This document shows positions 8,580 through 17,497 of a stretch of 34,310 bases of DNA, piece after piece. The translations under genes were made by a program, and so were the position numbers. The notes under the pieces are model-generated. The model made no database searches, was not told where the DNA came from, and saw nothing but the letters and a program-made list of their open reading frames with translations. The first letter of the stretch is position 1. Every line of letters begins with the position of its first letter. Source of the stretch: an uncultured Eubacteriales bacterium. Lineage in GTDB: Bacteria > Bacillota > Clostridia > Oscillospirales > Acutalibacteraceae. Location: NCBI GenBank assembly GCA_900318495.1, contig ONLA01000028.1, positions 1 to 34,310 on the forward strand. The letters are read 5' to 3'.

Positions 8580-10448
8580 TCAACAGTTGCTTTGATGATT
8601 GAAGGTGGGAACCAGCTCCGCAAGGTGTTCAACCGTTTTTTCGCTGTCATTTTCCCGGGCGGATTTTTTAAGCTCGGCAAGCTTTGAAATCAATACCTTT
8701 TCATCAATATCAATTTGGTTTCCGATAAAGATTTTTTTGTTTTCGGTTGACTTTAAGCCTTCCTCATCCATCAAAAGCTCCTCAAAAAGCTTTTCTCCGG
8801 GGCGGAGTCCCGTGAAAACGATAGGAACATCCTTATAGGGAACCTTTCCGTACATTCTTATAAGATTTTCGGCGAGGGTTGTAATTTTTACCGGAGCGCC
8901 CATATCGAGCACAAATATTTCGCCGCCCTTTGCCATTGCGCCCGCTTCGAGCACCAGCGAAACCGCTTCGGGTATTGTCATAAAGTAGCGGATAATGTCG
9001 GGGTGCGTAACCGTTACCGCGGAACCGCTTTCTATCTGGCGGCGGAACAGCGGAATTACCGAGCCGTTTGAACCGAGCACATTGCCGAATCTTGTTGTAA
9101 CAAACTCGGTATGTCTGCTGTTCTGGCTCTTGTACTGGATTATCATTTCGCAGGCGCGCTTGGTTGCGCCCATTACGTTAGTTGGATTTACCGCCTTGTC
9201 GGTGGAAATCATTACGAACTTGTCAACCTTGTATTTTTCGGAAAGGTCGGCAACGTTGTAGGTTCCGAAAATATTATTCTTTACCGCTTCCTCCGGCACG
9301 GTCTCCATTAGCGGAACGTGCTTGTGAGCGGCAGCGTGGAATACAACCTGCGGTTTGTATTTATTAAATATAACCTCCATTTTATCGTAATCGCGCACAG
9401 AAGAAATTAATGTAACGAGGTTAATTGCCGAGCCGTATTCAAGCAAAAGCTCCTGCTGAATGTCATAGGCGTTGTTTTCGTAGATATCAACTATAATAAC
9501 CTGCTTGGGACTGTATTTTACAATCTGACGTACAAGCTCGCTGCCTATCGAGCCGCCGCCGCCCGTAACCATACATATTTTTCCGTTTATAAATTTGCTT
9601 ATCTTTTCGCGGTTGAATTCAATCGGCTTTCTGCCGAGCAAATCTTCAATTTTTATCTCCTTAGCCTGTGAAATGAGCGGCTGCTGATCGTTGAACAAAA
9701 TTTCGCTGAGGTAAGGAATAACCTTGATTTTGCACTCGGTGGCGGAACAATAGTCCAGAATCTTGCGTTTTTCGTCCTCCTCACAGGAAGGAATAGCCAC
9801 AATTATATTGGCGATGTTATATTTTGAGCAAATTACAGGAATTTCGGGACAGGTTCCCACAACCTCAACGCCGCTGACTTTTGTGTGAAGCTTTGTGGTG
9901 TCATCGTCAACAAGACAGACAGGTAAAATCTTATGCGACGGGTTATTTACATCCGACCTGGCGTTTTTGATTTCGGTAAGTATCATTCTGCCGGCGTGTC
10001 CGGCGCCTACAATAAGGGTGCGTTCGGAATTTTCGTCGCGTCCGCTGTCAACAAGCTCCAAAAACGTCCTTTTGAAGATAAACCTGAAAAGCAGCACCCC
10101 GGTGGTGGCTACAACGAAATACAAAAGTACAAATATTTTCCTCGGCGACATATCCATCATGGTGAGAACCGCAAAGCCTATCACAAACCCGACAGCCATT
10201 GCGAACGCGCAGACAATATAGTCTTTTATGTCAAAATACCGCCACAGCCGCGAATACGCGCCGAAAGCAAAAAGCATCAGCGAACAGCTGAGCAGATTGA
10301 TTACCATATAATAAAATAATGTTCCGTTTGCCTCGGCTCCGATAACCTTGGTTACGGCGAGAGCGTAGTTGAGCGCCAGTCCGCTCGTTATAATAATAAA
10401 TATATCGGCAAGCATTAATACAACCTTGCGCAAATTAAAATTTCTCAT
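8580..10448 (-). CDS. Membrane-bound nucleotide-sugar 4,6-dehydratase (CapD/WbpM/FlaA1 family)
   Basis: 622 residues. About four membrane helices fill residues 10-125. A first Rossmann-like region has VGAGHAGR near 148, and the catalytic SDR domain has VTGGGGSIGSE near 295. The active site region STDKAVNPTNVMGATKR near 418-433 has the family's Met in place of the usual SDR Tyr, as in WbpM-type long dehydratases. Members convert UDP-GlcNAc to a 4-keto-6-deoxy sugar for capsule, glycan or lipid-linked sugar synthesis at the inner membrane face. No other glycan genes are adjacent, so the end product is unknown. AGAGGAAA precedes the ATG, and a consensus promoter lies upstream. Confidence 0.92.
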   Translation of the reverse strand: MRNFNLRKVVLMLADIFIIITSGLALNYALAVTKVIGAEANGTLFYYMVINLLSCSLMLFAFGAYSRLWRYFDIKDYIVCAFAMAVGFVIGFAVLTMMDMSPRKIFVLLYFVVATTGVLLFRFIFKRTFLELVDSGRDENSERTLIVGAGHAGRMILTEIKNARSDVNNPSHKILPVCLVDDDTTKLHTKVSGVEVVGTCPEIPVICSKYNIANIIVAIPSCEEDEKRKILDYCSATECKIKVIPYLSEILFNDQQPLISQAKEIKIEDLLGRKPIEFNREKISKFINGKICMVTGGGGSIGSELVRQIVKYSPKQVIIVDIYENNAYDIQQELLLEYGSAINLVTLISSVRDYDKMEVIFNKYKPQVVFHAAAHKHVPLMETVPEEAVKNNIFGTYNVADLSEKYKVDKFVMISTDKAVNPTNVMGATKRACEMIIQYKSQNSRHTEFVTTRFGNVLGSNGSVIPLFRRQIESGSAVTVTHPDIIRYFMTIPEAVSLVLEAGAMAKGGEIFVLDMGAPVKITTLAENLIRMYGKVPYKDVPIVFTGLRPGEKLFEELLMDEEGLKSTENKKIFIGNQIDIDEKVLISKLAELKKSARENDSEKTVEHLAELVPTFNHQSNC

Positions 10449-10536
10449 ATATTTCCTCTGTATTTACTCATACCGTTATTAGTCTGCAGCTATTAACAGT
10501 TTTAATTCCCAAACCTTCGCATATTAAACCGAAATA

Positions 10537-10565
10537 ATTATAATACAGCCGATTGTAAAAGTCAA
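10537..10565 (-). promoter_or_regulatory. Promoter of the nucleotide-sugar dehydratase gene
   Basis: On the minus strand TTGACT (10565-10560) and TATAAT (10542-10537) are 17 bases apart, in the region divergent from spoIIID. The leader would be about 80 nt. Confidence 0.8.
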
Positions 10566-10673
10566 TCTAAAAAATCGCACAGTTGTTTATAACGCGGCAA
10601 TGAATAACAGGAATTAATAACACATATATTTTACCAAAGTTTTTTCGCGTCAAAAACACAGGGAGGCTTTAGA

Positions 10674-10979
10674 TTGAACGAATCGACAGAAGAACGCGCG
10701 GCAATTCTTGCGCGGTACATAATTGAGCGGAACGCTACGGTCAGAGCTGCGGCGCAGAAGTTCGGAATAAGCAAAAGCACCGTGCACAAGGACGTAAGTC
10801 AAAGGCTGAGAACTTCCAATCCTCCGCTGTATAAAAGCGTGCGGCGGGTGCTTGATACGAACAAAAGCGAGCGGCACATGAGAGGCGGACTCGCTACGCG
10901 CGAAAAATACCTGCGTCGCAGGCAGGCGCTGAGCACGGCAAAGCAAAAGGGCTGCTCGAACGAACAACCCATGGAATAA
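10674..10979 (+). CDS. spoIIID: Sporulation transcriptional regulator SpoIIID
   Basis: 101 residues with a helix-turn-helix at about 20-45 (VRAAAQKFGISKSTVHKDV) and the SpoIIID basic tail HMRGGLATREKY. The match to Bacillus SpoIIID runs nearly end to end. In Bacillus it works in the mother cell with sigma-E and later sigma-K to switch genes on and off during spore formation. The start is TTG at 10674, set by GGGAGG seven bases upstream; no in-frame ATG with a ribosome binding site is present. It is convergent with the dockerin gene, with 7 nt between the two stop codons. Upstream, CATATATT at 10623-10630 loosely resembles a sigma-E -10, but the -35 is poor. No other sporulation gene is adjacent. 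Confidence 0.93.
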   Translation: MNESTEERAAILARYIIERNATVRAAAQKFGISKSTVHKDVSQRLRTSNPPLYKSVRRVLDTNKSERHMRGGLATREKYLRRRQALSTAKQKGCSNEQPME

Positions 10980-10986
10980 TACAGCG

Positions 10987-12513
10987 TTAAATTGCCGTGT
11001 TAACCTTTGCTATTTGTTTTTGAATGGCGGTTGCGTCGGCGACATTCACCGTGCCGTCGCCGTTAACGTCCGCCGCGGCAAGCTGCCTTGAATCAAACTG
11101 AACAATAAACGCCGTATACCGCTGAATCATAGTAGTGTCGCGGATATCCACTCTGCCGTTGCCGTCGGCATCGCCTGCTTCAAGCGGCGGCAAAGGCTCG
11201 TCAATATGACCCGCATAAACGCTGTCAAGAAGCTCGTTGGGCGTTGAGGCAGTATAGGCGTACAAGTCGCGGTTTATTATATTGATACCGTATATTTGCT
11301 TGTCCGACAGATTTTCCGCAAATATCGAAACCGTGTCGCTTGCCATATCGTATGTATTTACGGTGACGGGCGAGTTAAAATAAAACTTGCCGTCAAGATA
11401 TTCCAGTCCCGAAAAGCATCCGGTCCAGAAGCCGCCGCCCGGCGCGCTCCAATAATAGTTGAAGCTCTTTACCGTTTCGGCTGCATCGTTTGCGTAGTTG
11501 TAACGGACAAGACTGCTTGAGTAATCGTTGTCGTTGTACTTAAAAGCATAAAGGCTTCCGTCAACATAACAGAACTTCGACTTAACGTTTCTGAACATTG
11601 CGTTGTCGTAGGTTGTAGGTGAAGGGTAAAATGATGTGTAGCCGGTGTGAGGCGTACCGAGCGCCGTTGAGCCTATAAGGGAATCGCTCACGAGGAAGAA
11701 GGTGTGGTAAACAAGACCGCTGTGAGTATTGGGTCGGGTTTCGCCGGAATTATATTGATAATAATAGGCGTCCTCTACAGTGGGATCGTCCCACGTGGGG
11801 TCAACGTGATAATACGTACCGTCAATGCACACCTTCACCCACTGGTGTGACATACCGTCCGTGTCATTTTCATCTTCCTTTGGCGAAAGAATCAGCTCAC
11901 ATTTAACACCTGCCTGAGCCAACAGAAACGCGTATGCCTTTGAATAGTCCTCGCATTTTCCCGTTCCGTCCACCATAAGAGAATAGGTTGAGCCTTCAAG
12001 CAGGTAAGAGCTGTTTAAAATCAGCTCGTCATGCAAAATCAAAGCTTTTTCAAAATCACTCATACCGGGCTCGATTTTGGAAAGGTAATAGTCCGATTTT
12101 TCATCAAACTCCTCCATCATCGTGCTGACTTCCGCGGCTGTGTATGTGTAATCAAGTACAATAGAATAAATACATTTTACGCCGTTGTATGTTGTTGTAT
12201 AATAGCTGAAGCCCTGTTCTACATAAAACAATTCCGGATAGATATTGGTTACCGCTTCAAACAGAAGCCTTGCGTCAGACGCGGGAATATGATACCTGTT
12301 TATATTGATTTCGGTTTGTCGGTTTCTCATCCCCTGAGCCAAAGCTTCAATAGCTTCGGAATTGGCGGCAACAAATTCCTGATGTACGGTTATGTAGCCC
12401 GAAGGAGTTACCTGTGCGGCGGATGCCGCCGGCGCGGACATCATTATTCCTGCCGCAATCGCGGCGCTGAGTACAGCGGAAGCGATTTTGCGCGATAATT
12501 TTTTTATACTCAT
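10987..12513 (-). CDS. Secreted transglutaminase-like protein with C-terminal type I dockerin
   Basis: 508 residues. A signal peptide covers 1 to about 33. The transglutaminase-like core has Cys187 in GTGKCEDYSKAYAFLL, His223 in SHQWVKV and Asp238 in HVDPTWDDP, the full Cys-His-Asp triad. About 150 residues of Tyr/Ser-rich, beta-propeller-like repeats follow. The last ~60 residues are a dockerin with two calcium loops, DADGNGRVD and DVNGDGTVN. The protein is exported and may dock on a cohesin scaffold, as in cellulosome- or amylosome-forming ruminococci. The core may act as a peptidase or cross-linker; substrate unknown. ATG 12513 was chosen because GGAAGGTG precedes it; the GTG at 12522 lies within that site. 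Confidence 0.9.
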   Translation of the reverse strand: MSIKKLSRKIASAVLSAAIAAGIMMSAPAASAAQVTPSGYITVHQEFVAANSEAIEALAQGMRNRQTEININRYHIPASDARLLFEAVTNIYPELFYVEQGFSYYTTTYNGVKCIYSIVLDYTYTAAEVSTMMEEFDEKSDYYLSKIEPGMSDFEKALILHDELILNSSYLLEGSTYSLMVDGTGKCEDYSKAYAFLLAQAGVKCELILSPKEDENDTDGMSHQWVKVCIDGTYYHVDPTWDDPTVEDAYYYQYNSGETRPNTHSGLVYHTFFLVSDSLIGSTALGTPHTGYTSFYPSPTTYDNAMFRNVKSKFCYVDGSLYAFKYNDNDYSSSLVRYNYANDAAETVKSFNYYWSAPGGGFWTGCFSGLEYLDGKFYFNSPVTVNTYDMASDTVSIFAENLSDKQIYGINIINRDLYAYTASTPNELLDSVYAGHIDEPLPPLEAGDADGNGRVDIRDTTMIQRYTAFIVQFDSRQLAAADVNGDGTVNVADATAIQKQIAKVNTAI

Positions 12514-12545
12514 ATATTTCACCTTCCTTGTTTATTCTAATTTTA

Positions 12546-12574
12546 ATTATAGCATTTTAGCATTTGTTATTCAA
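12546..12574 (-). promoter_or_regulatory. Promoter of the dockerin/transglutaminase gene
   Basis: On the minus strand TTGAAT (12574-12569) and TATAAT (12551-12546) are 17 bases apart, about 30 nt before the ATG. Confidence 0.75.
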
Positions 12575-12630
12575 TTAGCAAAACAATGGTATATTATAAA
12601 CAAATTTGTACACATTGCCCACAGTGCGGC

Positions 12631-12660
12631 AAAAAACAGCACAGGTCTTTGCCTGTGCTG
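12631..12660 (-). terminator. Intrinsic terminator of the dehydratase-like gene pair
   Basis: On the minus strand a perfect 9-bp stem (CAGCACAGG with CCTGTGCTG, loop CAAAGA) is followed at once by six T. It lies about 25 nt after the stop at 12686. Confidence 0.9.
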
Positions 12661-12685
12661 AAATACATTTTGATTTCTTTTCCTA

Positions 12686-13984
12686 TTACTCTTTGCCGTC
12701 TGAGCTTTCTTCGCTGAGCTTTTTGTTAAGCTCCTCCTTTGCCACCGCAAGCATAAGCTTAATGCGGTTTTCCTGGTTAACCTTGGGAGCGCCGGGGTCG
12801 TAGTCGATTGTCACGATATTGGCGTTGGGCTTAACCTCCTTGATTTTACGGATAGCGCCCTTGCCGTTAATATGATTGGGCAGGCATCCGAACGGCTGTG
12901 TGCAAACAATGTTTTCATAGCCGGTTTCGGCAAGCTCAAGCATTTCGGCGGTCAGCAGCCAGCCTTCGCCCATTTTGCTGCCGTAGCCGATTACTCCCTT
13001 TACAAGCTCTTTGGTGTGGGCGTATTTATGCGGAGGAACAAAATTAAACCTTTCCGCCGCTTCAACCATTAATGTCTCAAGCTTGGTCAGGTAATCGAGC
13101 AGCCGCTTGCATACCTCGTATTTAATACGGTTGCCGCCGAACATTTTATAGTCTTCGATACGGTTGTCAACCTTAAAAGAGGCAAAGCCCATAATTCCGG
13201 GCACGCAAACCTCGCAATCCTGCTCGGCGAGGAATTCTTCAAGACCGTTGTTAGCCATTTTAGAATATTTTACGTAAATTTCGCCTACAATGCCCACCTT
13301 TACCTTTGGAACCTTGTTTAGCTCGATTTTAGAAAAATCCTTGGTAAGCTTGTGAAGGTTTTCATCAACCTCCTCAAGCGTGTAACCTCTGCCCTCGATA
13401 AGCATATTGGAAATTCTTTCGCTCCATGTGTCAACAAGCCGCATTGTTTCGCCCTTGTTAACCTCGTAAGGCTTTGTCTGGTTCGACAGCAGCATAAGCT
13501 GGTCGCCGTAAACAAGGCCTCCGACAAAGCGGCGGATAAGCGGAATTGTCAGCGAAAAGCCCGGGTTTTTCTCCATTCCGAAGGAAAGCGAGATTACCGG
13601 AACAAACTCAAAGCCGGCCTTTTTAAGCGCCTTTCTCAGAAGAAAAATGTAGTTCGACGCGCGGCAGCCTCCGCCGGTCTGGGTAATCATAAGCGCAACC
13701 TTGTGTACGTCGTATTTTCCGCTTTGGAGCGCGTGAATAAACTGTCCGATTACCAAAAGCGCCGGATAGCAGGTGTCGTTGTGAACATACTTCAAGCCTG
13801 TTTGAGCGATTTCGGGACCGGTTGTTTCAAGCAGGTCTGCCTTGTAGCCGTAGTGCACAAACACATTTTTTAAAATTCTGAAATGAATAGGCGACATATT
13901 CGGCATTAAGATTGTATACTCCCTTTTCATCTGCTTTGTAAATATCAGACGGTCGGATTTTTTGTCGTATTTTAGTTCCGCCAT
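12686..13984 (-). CDS. 2-hydroxyacyl-CoA dehydratase (HgdB-like) family protein
   Basis: 432 residues, similar to the C-terminal third of the ~1400-residue activase/dehydratase-like proteins of Clostridia. It has Cys in NDTCYPALLVIGQF near residue 75 and in TQTGGGCRASNY near 100, plausible ligands of an oxygen-sensitive 4Fe-4S cluster, and a third Cys in CTQPFGCLPNH near 365. Function is unproven; classical members help dehydrate 2-hydroxyacyl-CoA. ATG 13984 was chosen, preceded by AAAGGAAA; a TTG extension to 14032 would overlap the upstream gene and lacks a ribosome binding site. It lies 25 nt downstream of the activase gene, so both probably make one complex. Confidence 0.82.
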   Translation of the reverse strand: MAELKYDKKSDRLIFTKQMKREYTILMPNMSPIHFRILKNVFVHYGYKADLLETTGPEIAQTGLKYVHNDTCYPALLVIGQFIHALQSGKYDVHKVALMITQTGGGCRASNYIFLLRKALKKAGFEFVPVISLSFGMEKNPGFSLTIPLIRRFVGGLVYGDQLMLLSNQTKPYEVNKGETMRLVDTWSERISNMLIEGRGYTLEEVDENLHKLTKDFSKIELNKVPKVKVGIVGEIYVKYSKMANNGLEEFLAEQDCEVCVPGIMGFASFKVDNRIEDYKMFGGNRIKYEVCKRLLDYLTKLETLMVEAAERFNFVPPHKYAHTKELVKGVIGYGSKMGEGWLLTAEMLELAETGYENIVCTQPFGCLPNHINGKGAIRKIKEVKPNANIVTIDYDPGAPKVNQENRIKLMLAVAKEELNKKLSEESSDGKE

Positions 13985-14009
13985 TGAGAATTTCCTTTCA
14001 AGCCCCCGG

Positions 14010-16913
14010 TTAATCGTTGTCAATTGCGGCAAGCAGACTTCTTATGCGAATCTTAACCGCGCCGAGGTTTGTGATTTCATCTATTTTTATCTGGGTATAT
14101 ATTTTATTATTGGATTCGAGAATTTCGCGAACCTCGTCTGTTGTAATAGCGTCAACGCCGCAGCCGAAGGACACAAGCTGAACAAGCTCCATATCCTTGC
14201 GCGCGGTAACATATTTTGCCGCCGCGTACAGACGCGAATGGTAAGTCCACTGGTTGAGCACGTGAGTTTGGAAGCGCTCAACCTTTGAGGAAACCACGTC
14301 CTCGCTTACAATCGCTACGTTAAAGCTCGAGATTAGCTTGTCGATTCCATGGTTGATTTCAGGGTCAACGTGATAGGGACGTCCGGCGAGAACAATGATT
14401 TTTTTGCCCTCTTTTTCAGCCTTGGCAATAATTTCATCGCCCTTTACCTGAACTTTTTGCCTGTATTTGTCCTGCTCCTCATACGCCTTTTTGGCGGCGA
14501 TTCTTACCTCGTTTAAGGTGAGGTCGGGGAAGTAGAACGAAAGGCGCTCATAAGCCTTCTTCGGAAAATCCTTCGGCCGGTGAATACCAAAGTATTCCTT
14601 GATAAAGTGCACCTTTTTAATGTCCTTCATATTGTTTTGGATAACCTCGGGATAGTACGCTACAACAGGACAGTTGTAGTGGTTGTCGCCGAGGTGCTCG
14701 TCAAAATTATATGTAAGACAGGGGTAAAATATGGTTTTTGCTCCCTCGTCTATTAATGTTTGTATATGGCCGTGCATAAGCTTGGCAGGGAAGCAGATTG
14801 TGTCGCTGGGGATTGTCTGTTGTCCGCGCTGATAAAGCTTGCGGCTTGAGAACGGAGATTTGAAAACCTCAAACTTCAGCTCGGTAAAGAAACGGTACCA
14901 GAACGGATAAAGCTCAAACATATTGAGTCCCATCGGGATTCCCAGCTTACCGCGAAGTCCCTCAACGGGTTTATACTCATTAAGCAGCGAAAGCTTGTAT
15001 TCATACATATTCATTCCCGAAACGGGAGCTTTTCTGGTTACCGGGCGTTCACAGCGGTTTCCGGCGATAAAACGCCTTCCTCCGCCGAACGAGTTTATTG
15101 TAAGGCGGCAGTTATTTGAACACATTCCGCAGTTTGTAACCTTAATTTCGTGAACAAAGTTTTTCAGGTCGTCAATACCCGATATGCTGCTTTTGCCATT
15201 GCCCTTTGATTTTTTCATCGAGTAAAGCGCCGCTCCGTAGGCGCCCATAAGTCCGGCGATATTAGGGCGTACAACCTCGACGCCCATCTCCTGCTCAAAT
15301 GAACGCAGCACCGCATCGTTAAGAAAGGTTCCTCCCTGAACAACAATCCGCTTGCCGAGCTCGTCCGGGCTTGACGCGCGAATAACCTTGTAGAGCGCGT
15401 TTTTAACAACGCTTAGCGAAAGTCCTGCGGATATATCCTCGATTGTAGCGCCGTCCTTTTGAGCCTGCTTAACGCTGGAGTTCATAAAAACAGTGCAGCG
15501 CGAGCCAAGGTCAACCGGACGCTTGGCAAACAAACCGAGCTTTGAGAATTCTTCGATTTCATAACCGAGAGCATTGGCGAAGGTCTGCAAAAAGCTTCCG
15601 CAGCCTGACGAACAAGCCTCGTTAAGAAAGATATTGTCGATTGCGCCGTTGTGAATTTTAAAGCACTTAATATCCTGACCGCCGATGTCGATAATAAACT
15701 CAACGTCAGGCATAAAATACTTTGCGGCGGTAAAATGAGCGATTGTTTCAACAATTCCGTAATCAACGTTGAAAGCGTTTTTAATAATGTCCTCGCCGTA
15801 ACCGGTAACCGCGGACGAAACAACATTGAGGGACGGATTGACAGCGTAAACTTCCTCAAGAAACGCTTTGATGATTTCAACAGGGTTTCCCTTTGAGGGC
15901 AGATATTTTGAATACAGAAGCTCGCCGTCCGAATTGAGCACAACTCCCTTTACGGTAGTGGAGCCGGCATCCATACCGATGTAAGCCTTGCCTTTATAGC
16001 CTTTAAGCTCCTTTTGCTTTACGTCGGCTTTGGCGTGGCGCGCTTTAAATTTTTCGTACTCCTCCTCATTTTCAAACAGAGGCGGATTAAACGCGAAGTT
16101 ACCCGAACCGCGGTAATTCTTCACTTTTTCAATAATTTCGTCAAAATTAATTGTGTTTTCGGCGCAGAGAGCCGCGCCGCAGGCAACGTAATACAGTGAA
16201 TTTTCGGGGCATATTCCCTTTGTTCCGAGCGTGCGGTCAAAGCAGTTTCTGAGCTCGCTCATAAATGTAAGCGGTCCTCCGAGATACACAACCTGTCCTT
16301 CAATTTCGCGCCCCTGGGCAAGTCCGGCAACAGTCTGGCTTACCACAGCGTTAAATATGCTTTCGGCAATGTCTGCCTTTCTCGCGCCCTGGTTTAACAG
16401 CGGTTGGATGTCGGTTTTCGCGAACACTCCGCAGCGCGAAGCGATTGTATAGGTTTTTTCAAACTGCTTGGCAAGCTCGTCAAGGTCTTCAAGCTCAACA
16501 TTTAAAAGCGTAGCCATCTGGTCAATAAACGCGCCTGTGCCGCCCGCGCAGGTACCGTTCATACGCACCTCAAGACCGCCGGAAAGGAACAGGATTTTCG
16601 CGTCCTCTCCGCCCAGTTCAATTATCACATCGGTGCCGGGAATAAACGTATTAGCGGCAACTCTGGTAGCGTAAACCTCCTGAACAAAGTCGATTCCGCA
16701 ATCCTGCGCGACGCCCATACCTGCCGAACCCGACAGCGCTACCGCAGCGTTTTCAACTCCGTCAATTTGTGTTCGCACTCTCGCGAGAATTTCGGAAATT
16801 TTATCCGTAATCTGCGACAGATGACGTTCATATGTACTGTAAATCAGCTTGTTTTCGTCGTCAAGCACAACGCATTTTATTGTTGTTGAGCCGATGTCAA
16901 GTCCTAATTTCAC
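14010..16913 (-). CDS. Acyl-CoA dehydratase activase-related protein (two BadF/HgdC ATPase domains plus DUF2229)
   Basis: 967 residues. Two tandem ASKHA ATPase domains are visible. The first starts LGLDIGSTTIKCVV (about residue 2) with Cys in NGTCAGGTGAF and ASRCGVF. The second starts YIGMDAGSTTVKGVV (about 310) with NEACSSGCGSF and GSRCTVF. These Cys motifs hold the bridging 4Fe-4S cluster in HgdC-type activators. A Cys-rich DUF2229 region follows from about 640 (CGMCSNNC). Related clostridial proteins usually carry the HgdB-like part in the same chain; here it is the next gene. The family couples ATP hydrolysis to low-potential electron transfer. Start is GTG 16913, preceded by CGGAGG. Substrate unknown. 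Confidence 0.9.
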   Translation of the reverse strand: MKLGLDIGSTTIKCVVLDDENKLIYSTYERHLSQITDKISEILARVRTQIDGVENAAVALSGSAGMGVAQDCGIDFVQEVYATRVAANTFIPGTDVIIELGGEDAKILFLSGGLEVRMNGTCAGGTGAFIDQMATLLNVELEDLDELAKQFEKTYTIASRCGVFAKTDIQPLLNQGARKADIAESIFNAVVSQTVAGLAQGREIEGQVVYLGGPLTFMSELRNCFDRTLGTKGICPENSLYYVACGAALCAENTINFDEIIEKVKNYRGSGNFAFNPPLFENEEEYEKFKARHAKADVKQKELKGYKGKAYIGMDAGSTTVKGVVLNSDGELLYSKYLPSKGNPVEIIKAFLEEVYAVNPSLNVVSSAVTGYGEDIIKNAFNVDYGIVETIAHFTAAKYFMPDVEFIIDIGGQDIKCFKIHNGAIDNIFLNEACSSGCGSFLQTFANALGYEIEEFSKLGLFAKRPVDLGSRCTVFMNSSVKQAQKDGATIEDISAGLSLSVVKNALYKVIRASSPDELGKRIVVQGGTFLNDAVLRSFEQEMGVEVVRPNIAGLMGAYGAALYSMKKSKGNGKSSISGIDDLKNFVHEIKVTNCGMCSNNCRLTINSFGGGRRFIAGNRCERPVTRKAPVSGMNMYEYKLSLLNEYKPVEGLRGKLGIPMGLNMFELYPFWYRFFTELKFEVFKSPFSSRKLYQRGQQTIPSDTICFPAKLMHGHIQTLIDEGAKTIFYPCLTYNFDEHLGDNHYNCPVVAYYPEVIQNNMKDIKKVHFIKEYFGIHRPKDFPKKAYERLSFYFPDLTLNEVRIAAKKAYEEQDKYRQKVQVKGDEIIAKAEKEGKKIIVLAGRPYHVDPEINHGIDKLISSFNVAIVSEDVVSSKVERFQTHVLNQWTYHSRLYAAAKYVTARKDMELVQLVSFGCGVDAITTDEVREILESNNKIYTQIKIDEITNLGAVKIRIRSLLAAIDND

Positions 16914-17008
16914 TGTTTGCCTCCGTATGTAAGCCGCGCTGAATTCCGCGGCAAAAATAGATAAACGCCGAACGAACGGGCATTATTTTACATTATCGTC
17001 AATATATT

Positions 17009-17038
17009 ATTATATTACTTTGAACAATTGTTTGTCAA
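17009..17038 (-). promoter_or_regulatory. Promoter of the activase/dehydratase-like pair
   Basis: On the minus strand TTGACA (17038-17033) and TATAAT (17014-17009) are 18 bases apart, leaving a leader of about 90 nt. The interval 16914-17248 otherwise shows only an A/T-rich stretch and short ORFs without ribosome binding sites. TATAAT at 17190-17195 on the plus strand may serve the small ORF at 17249, but its -35 is unclear. Confidence 0.8.
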
Positions 17039-17248
17039 TAGAGCTGTTTGTAGGAATTATCCAAAGATTAAAAGACTTTTTTGGCAATTCTTCAATATGT
17101 TATTTAATGATTATCGTTCAGCGTTTGATTTTTCGAAAATATTTTCGATTAGTTCGAGCATTGTCCGTTTTATCGGACACCAATCAATTTATAATGGAAG
17201 CATAAGGTAAATTAAAAGCAAAATTTAAATGTTTCGGAGGAAGGCAGA

Positions 17249-17485
17249 ATGATTAATTTCAGTATTTTTATTTTCATTATTTACGCGGTTTACGAATCGG
17301 CAGCGAACATTGTATTCGGAATCGGAAGAAAAAAGTACCGCAGGCGCAGAAGGCGCAAAGCCTGTGCCGCAGCGGCAAGGCGCAAAAGAAACCGGCAGGT
17401 TGTTTTATACAAGCCGAAAAGTCACAGACACACAAAAGCGCGGATGCCTAAAAGCTCCGCGCTTACTTTTTATACTAATTCCTGA
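17249..17485 (+). CDS. Possible small membrane protein with Arg-rich tail
   Basis: 78 residues. A single hydrophobic segment (residues 2-24, INFSIFIFIIYAVYESAANI) is followed by a strongly basic tail with KKYRRRRRRK and ARRKRNRQ. GGAGGAAGG stands 8 bases before the ATG, which is the main reason to believe it. Against it, a strong hairpin (17436-17464) lies inside the last codons and no family is recognised. The positive-inside rule would place the tail in the cytoplasm. It is convergent with the C39-like peptidase gene. It may be real or a spurious ORF over an RNA gene. Confidence 0.4.
   Translation: MINFSIFIFIIYAVYESAANIVFGIGRKKYRRRRRRKACAAAARRKRNRQVVLYKPKSHRHTKARMPKSSALTFYTNS
17436..17464 (+). 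terminator. Terminator-like hairpin overlapping the small ORF
   Basis: AAGCGCGGA pairs perfectly with TCCGCGCTT over an 11-nt loop and is followed by ACTTTTTAT. It would end plus-strand transcription before or near the stop codon of the 78-codon ORF. Confidence 0.5.
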
Positions 17486-17497
17486 TAGAAAGTAGGC

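Noticed and set aside
13352-13873. 173-codon plus-strand ORF inside the HgdB-like gene
   Set aside because: It overlaps conserved Cys motifs on the other strand and lacks a ribosome binding site.
13985-14032. TTG-initiated extension of the HgdB-like protein
   Set aside because: It would overlap the end of the activase gene, and the internal ATG at 13984 has the ribosome binding site.
17020-17210. Two overlapping 60-codon plus-strand ORFs upstream of the small membrane ORF
   Set aside because: They have no ribosome binding site and odd composition, and they overlap the promoter of the minus-strand activase gene.
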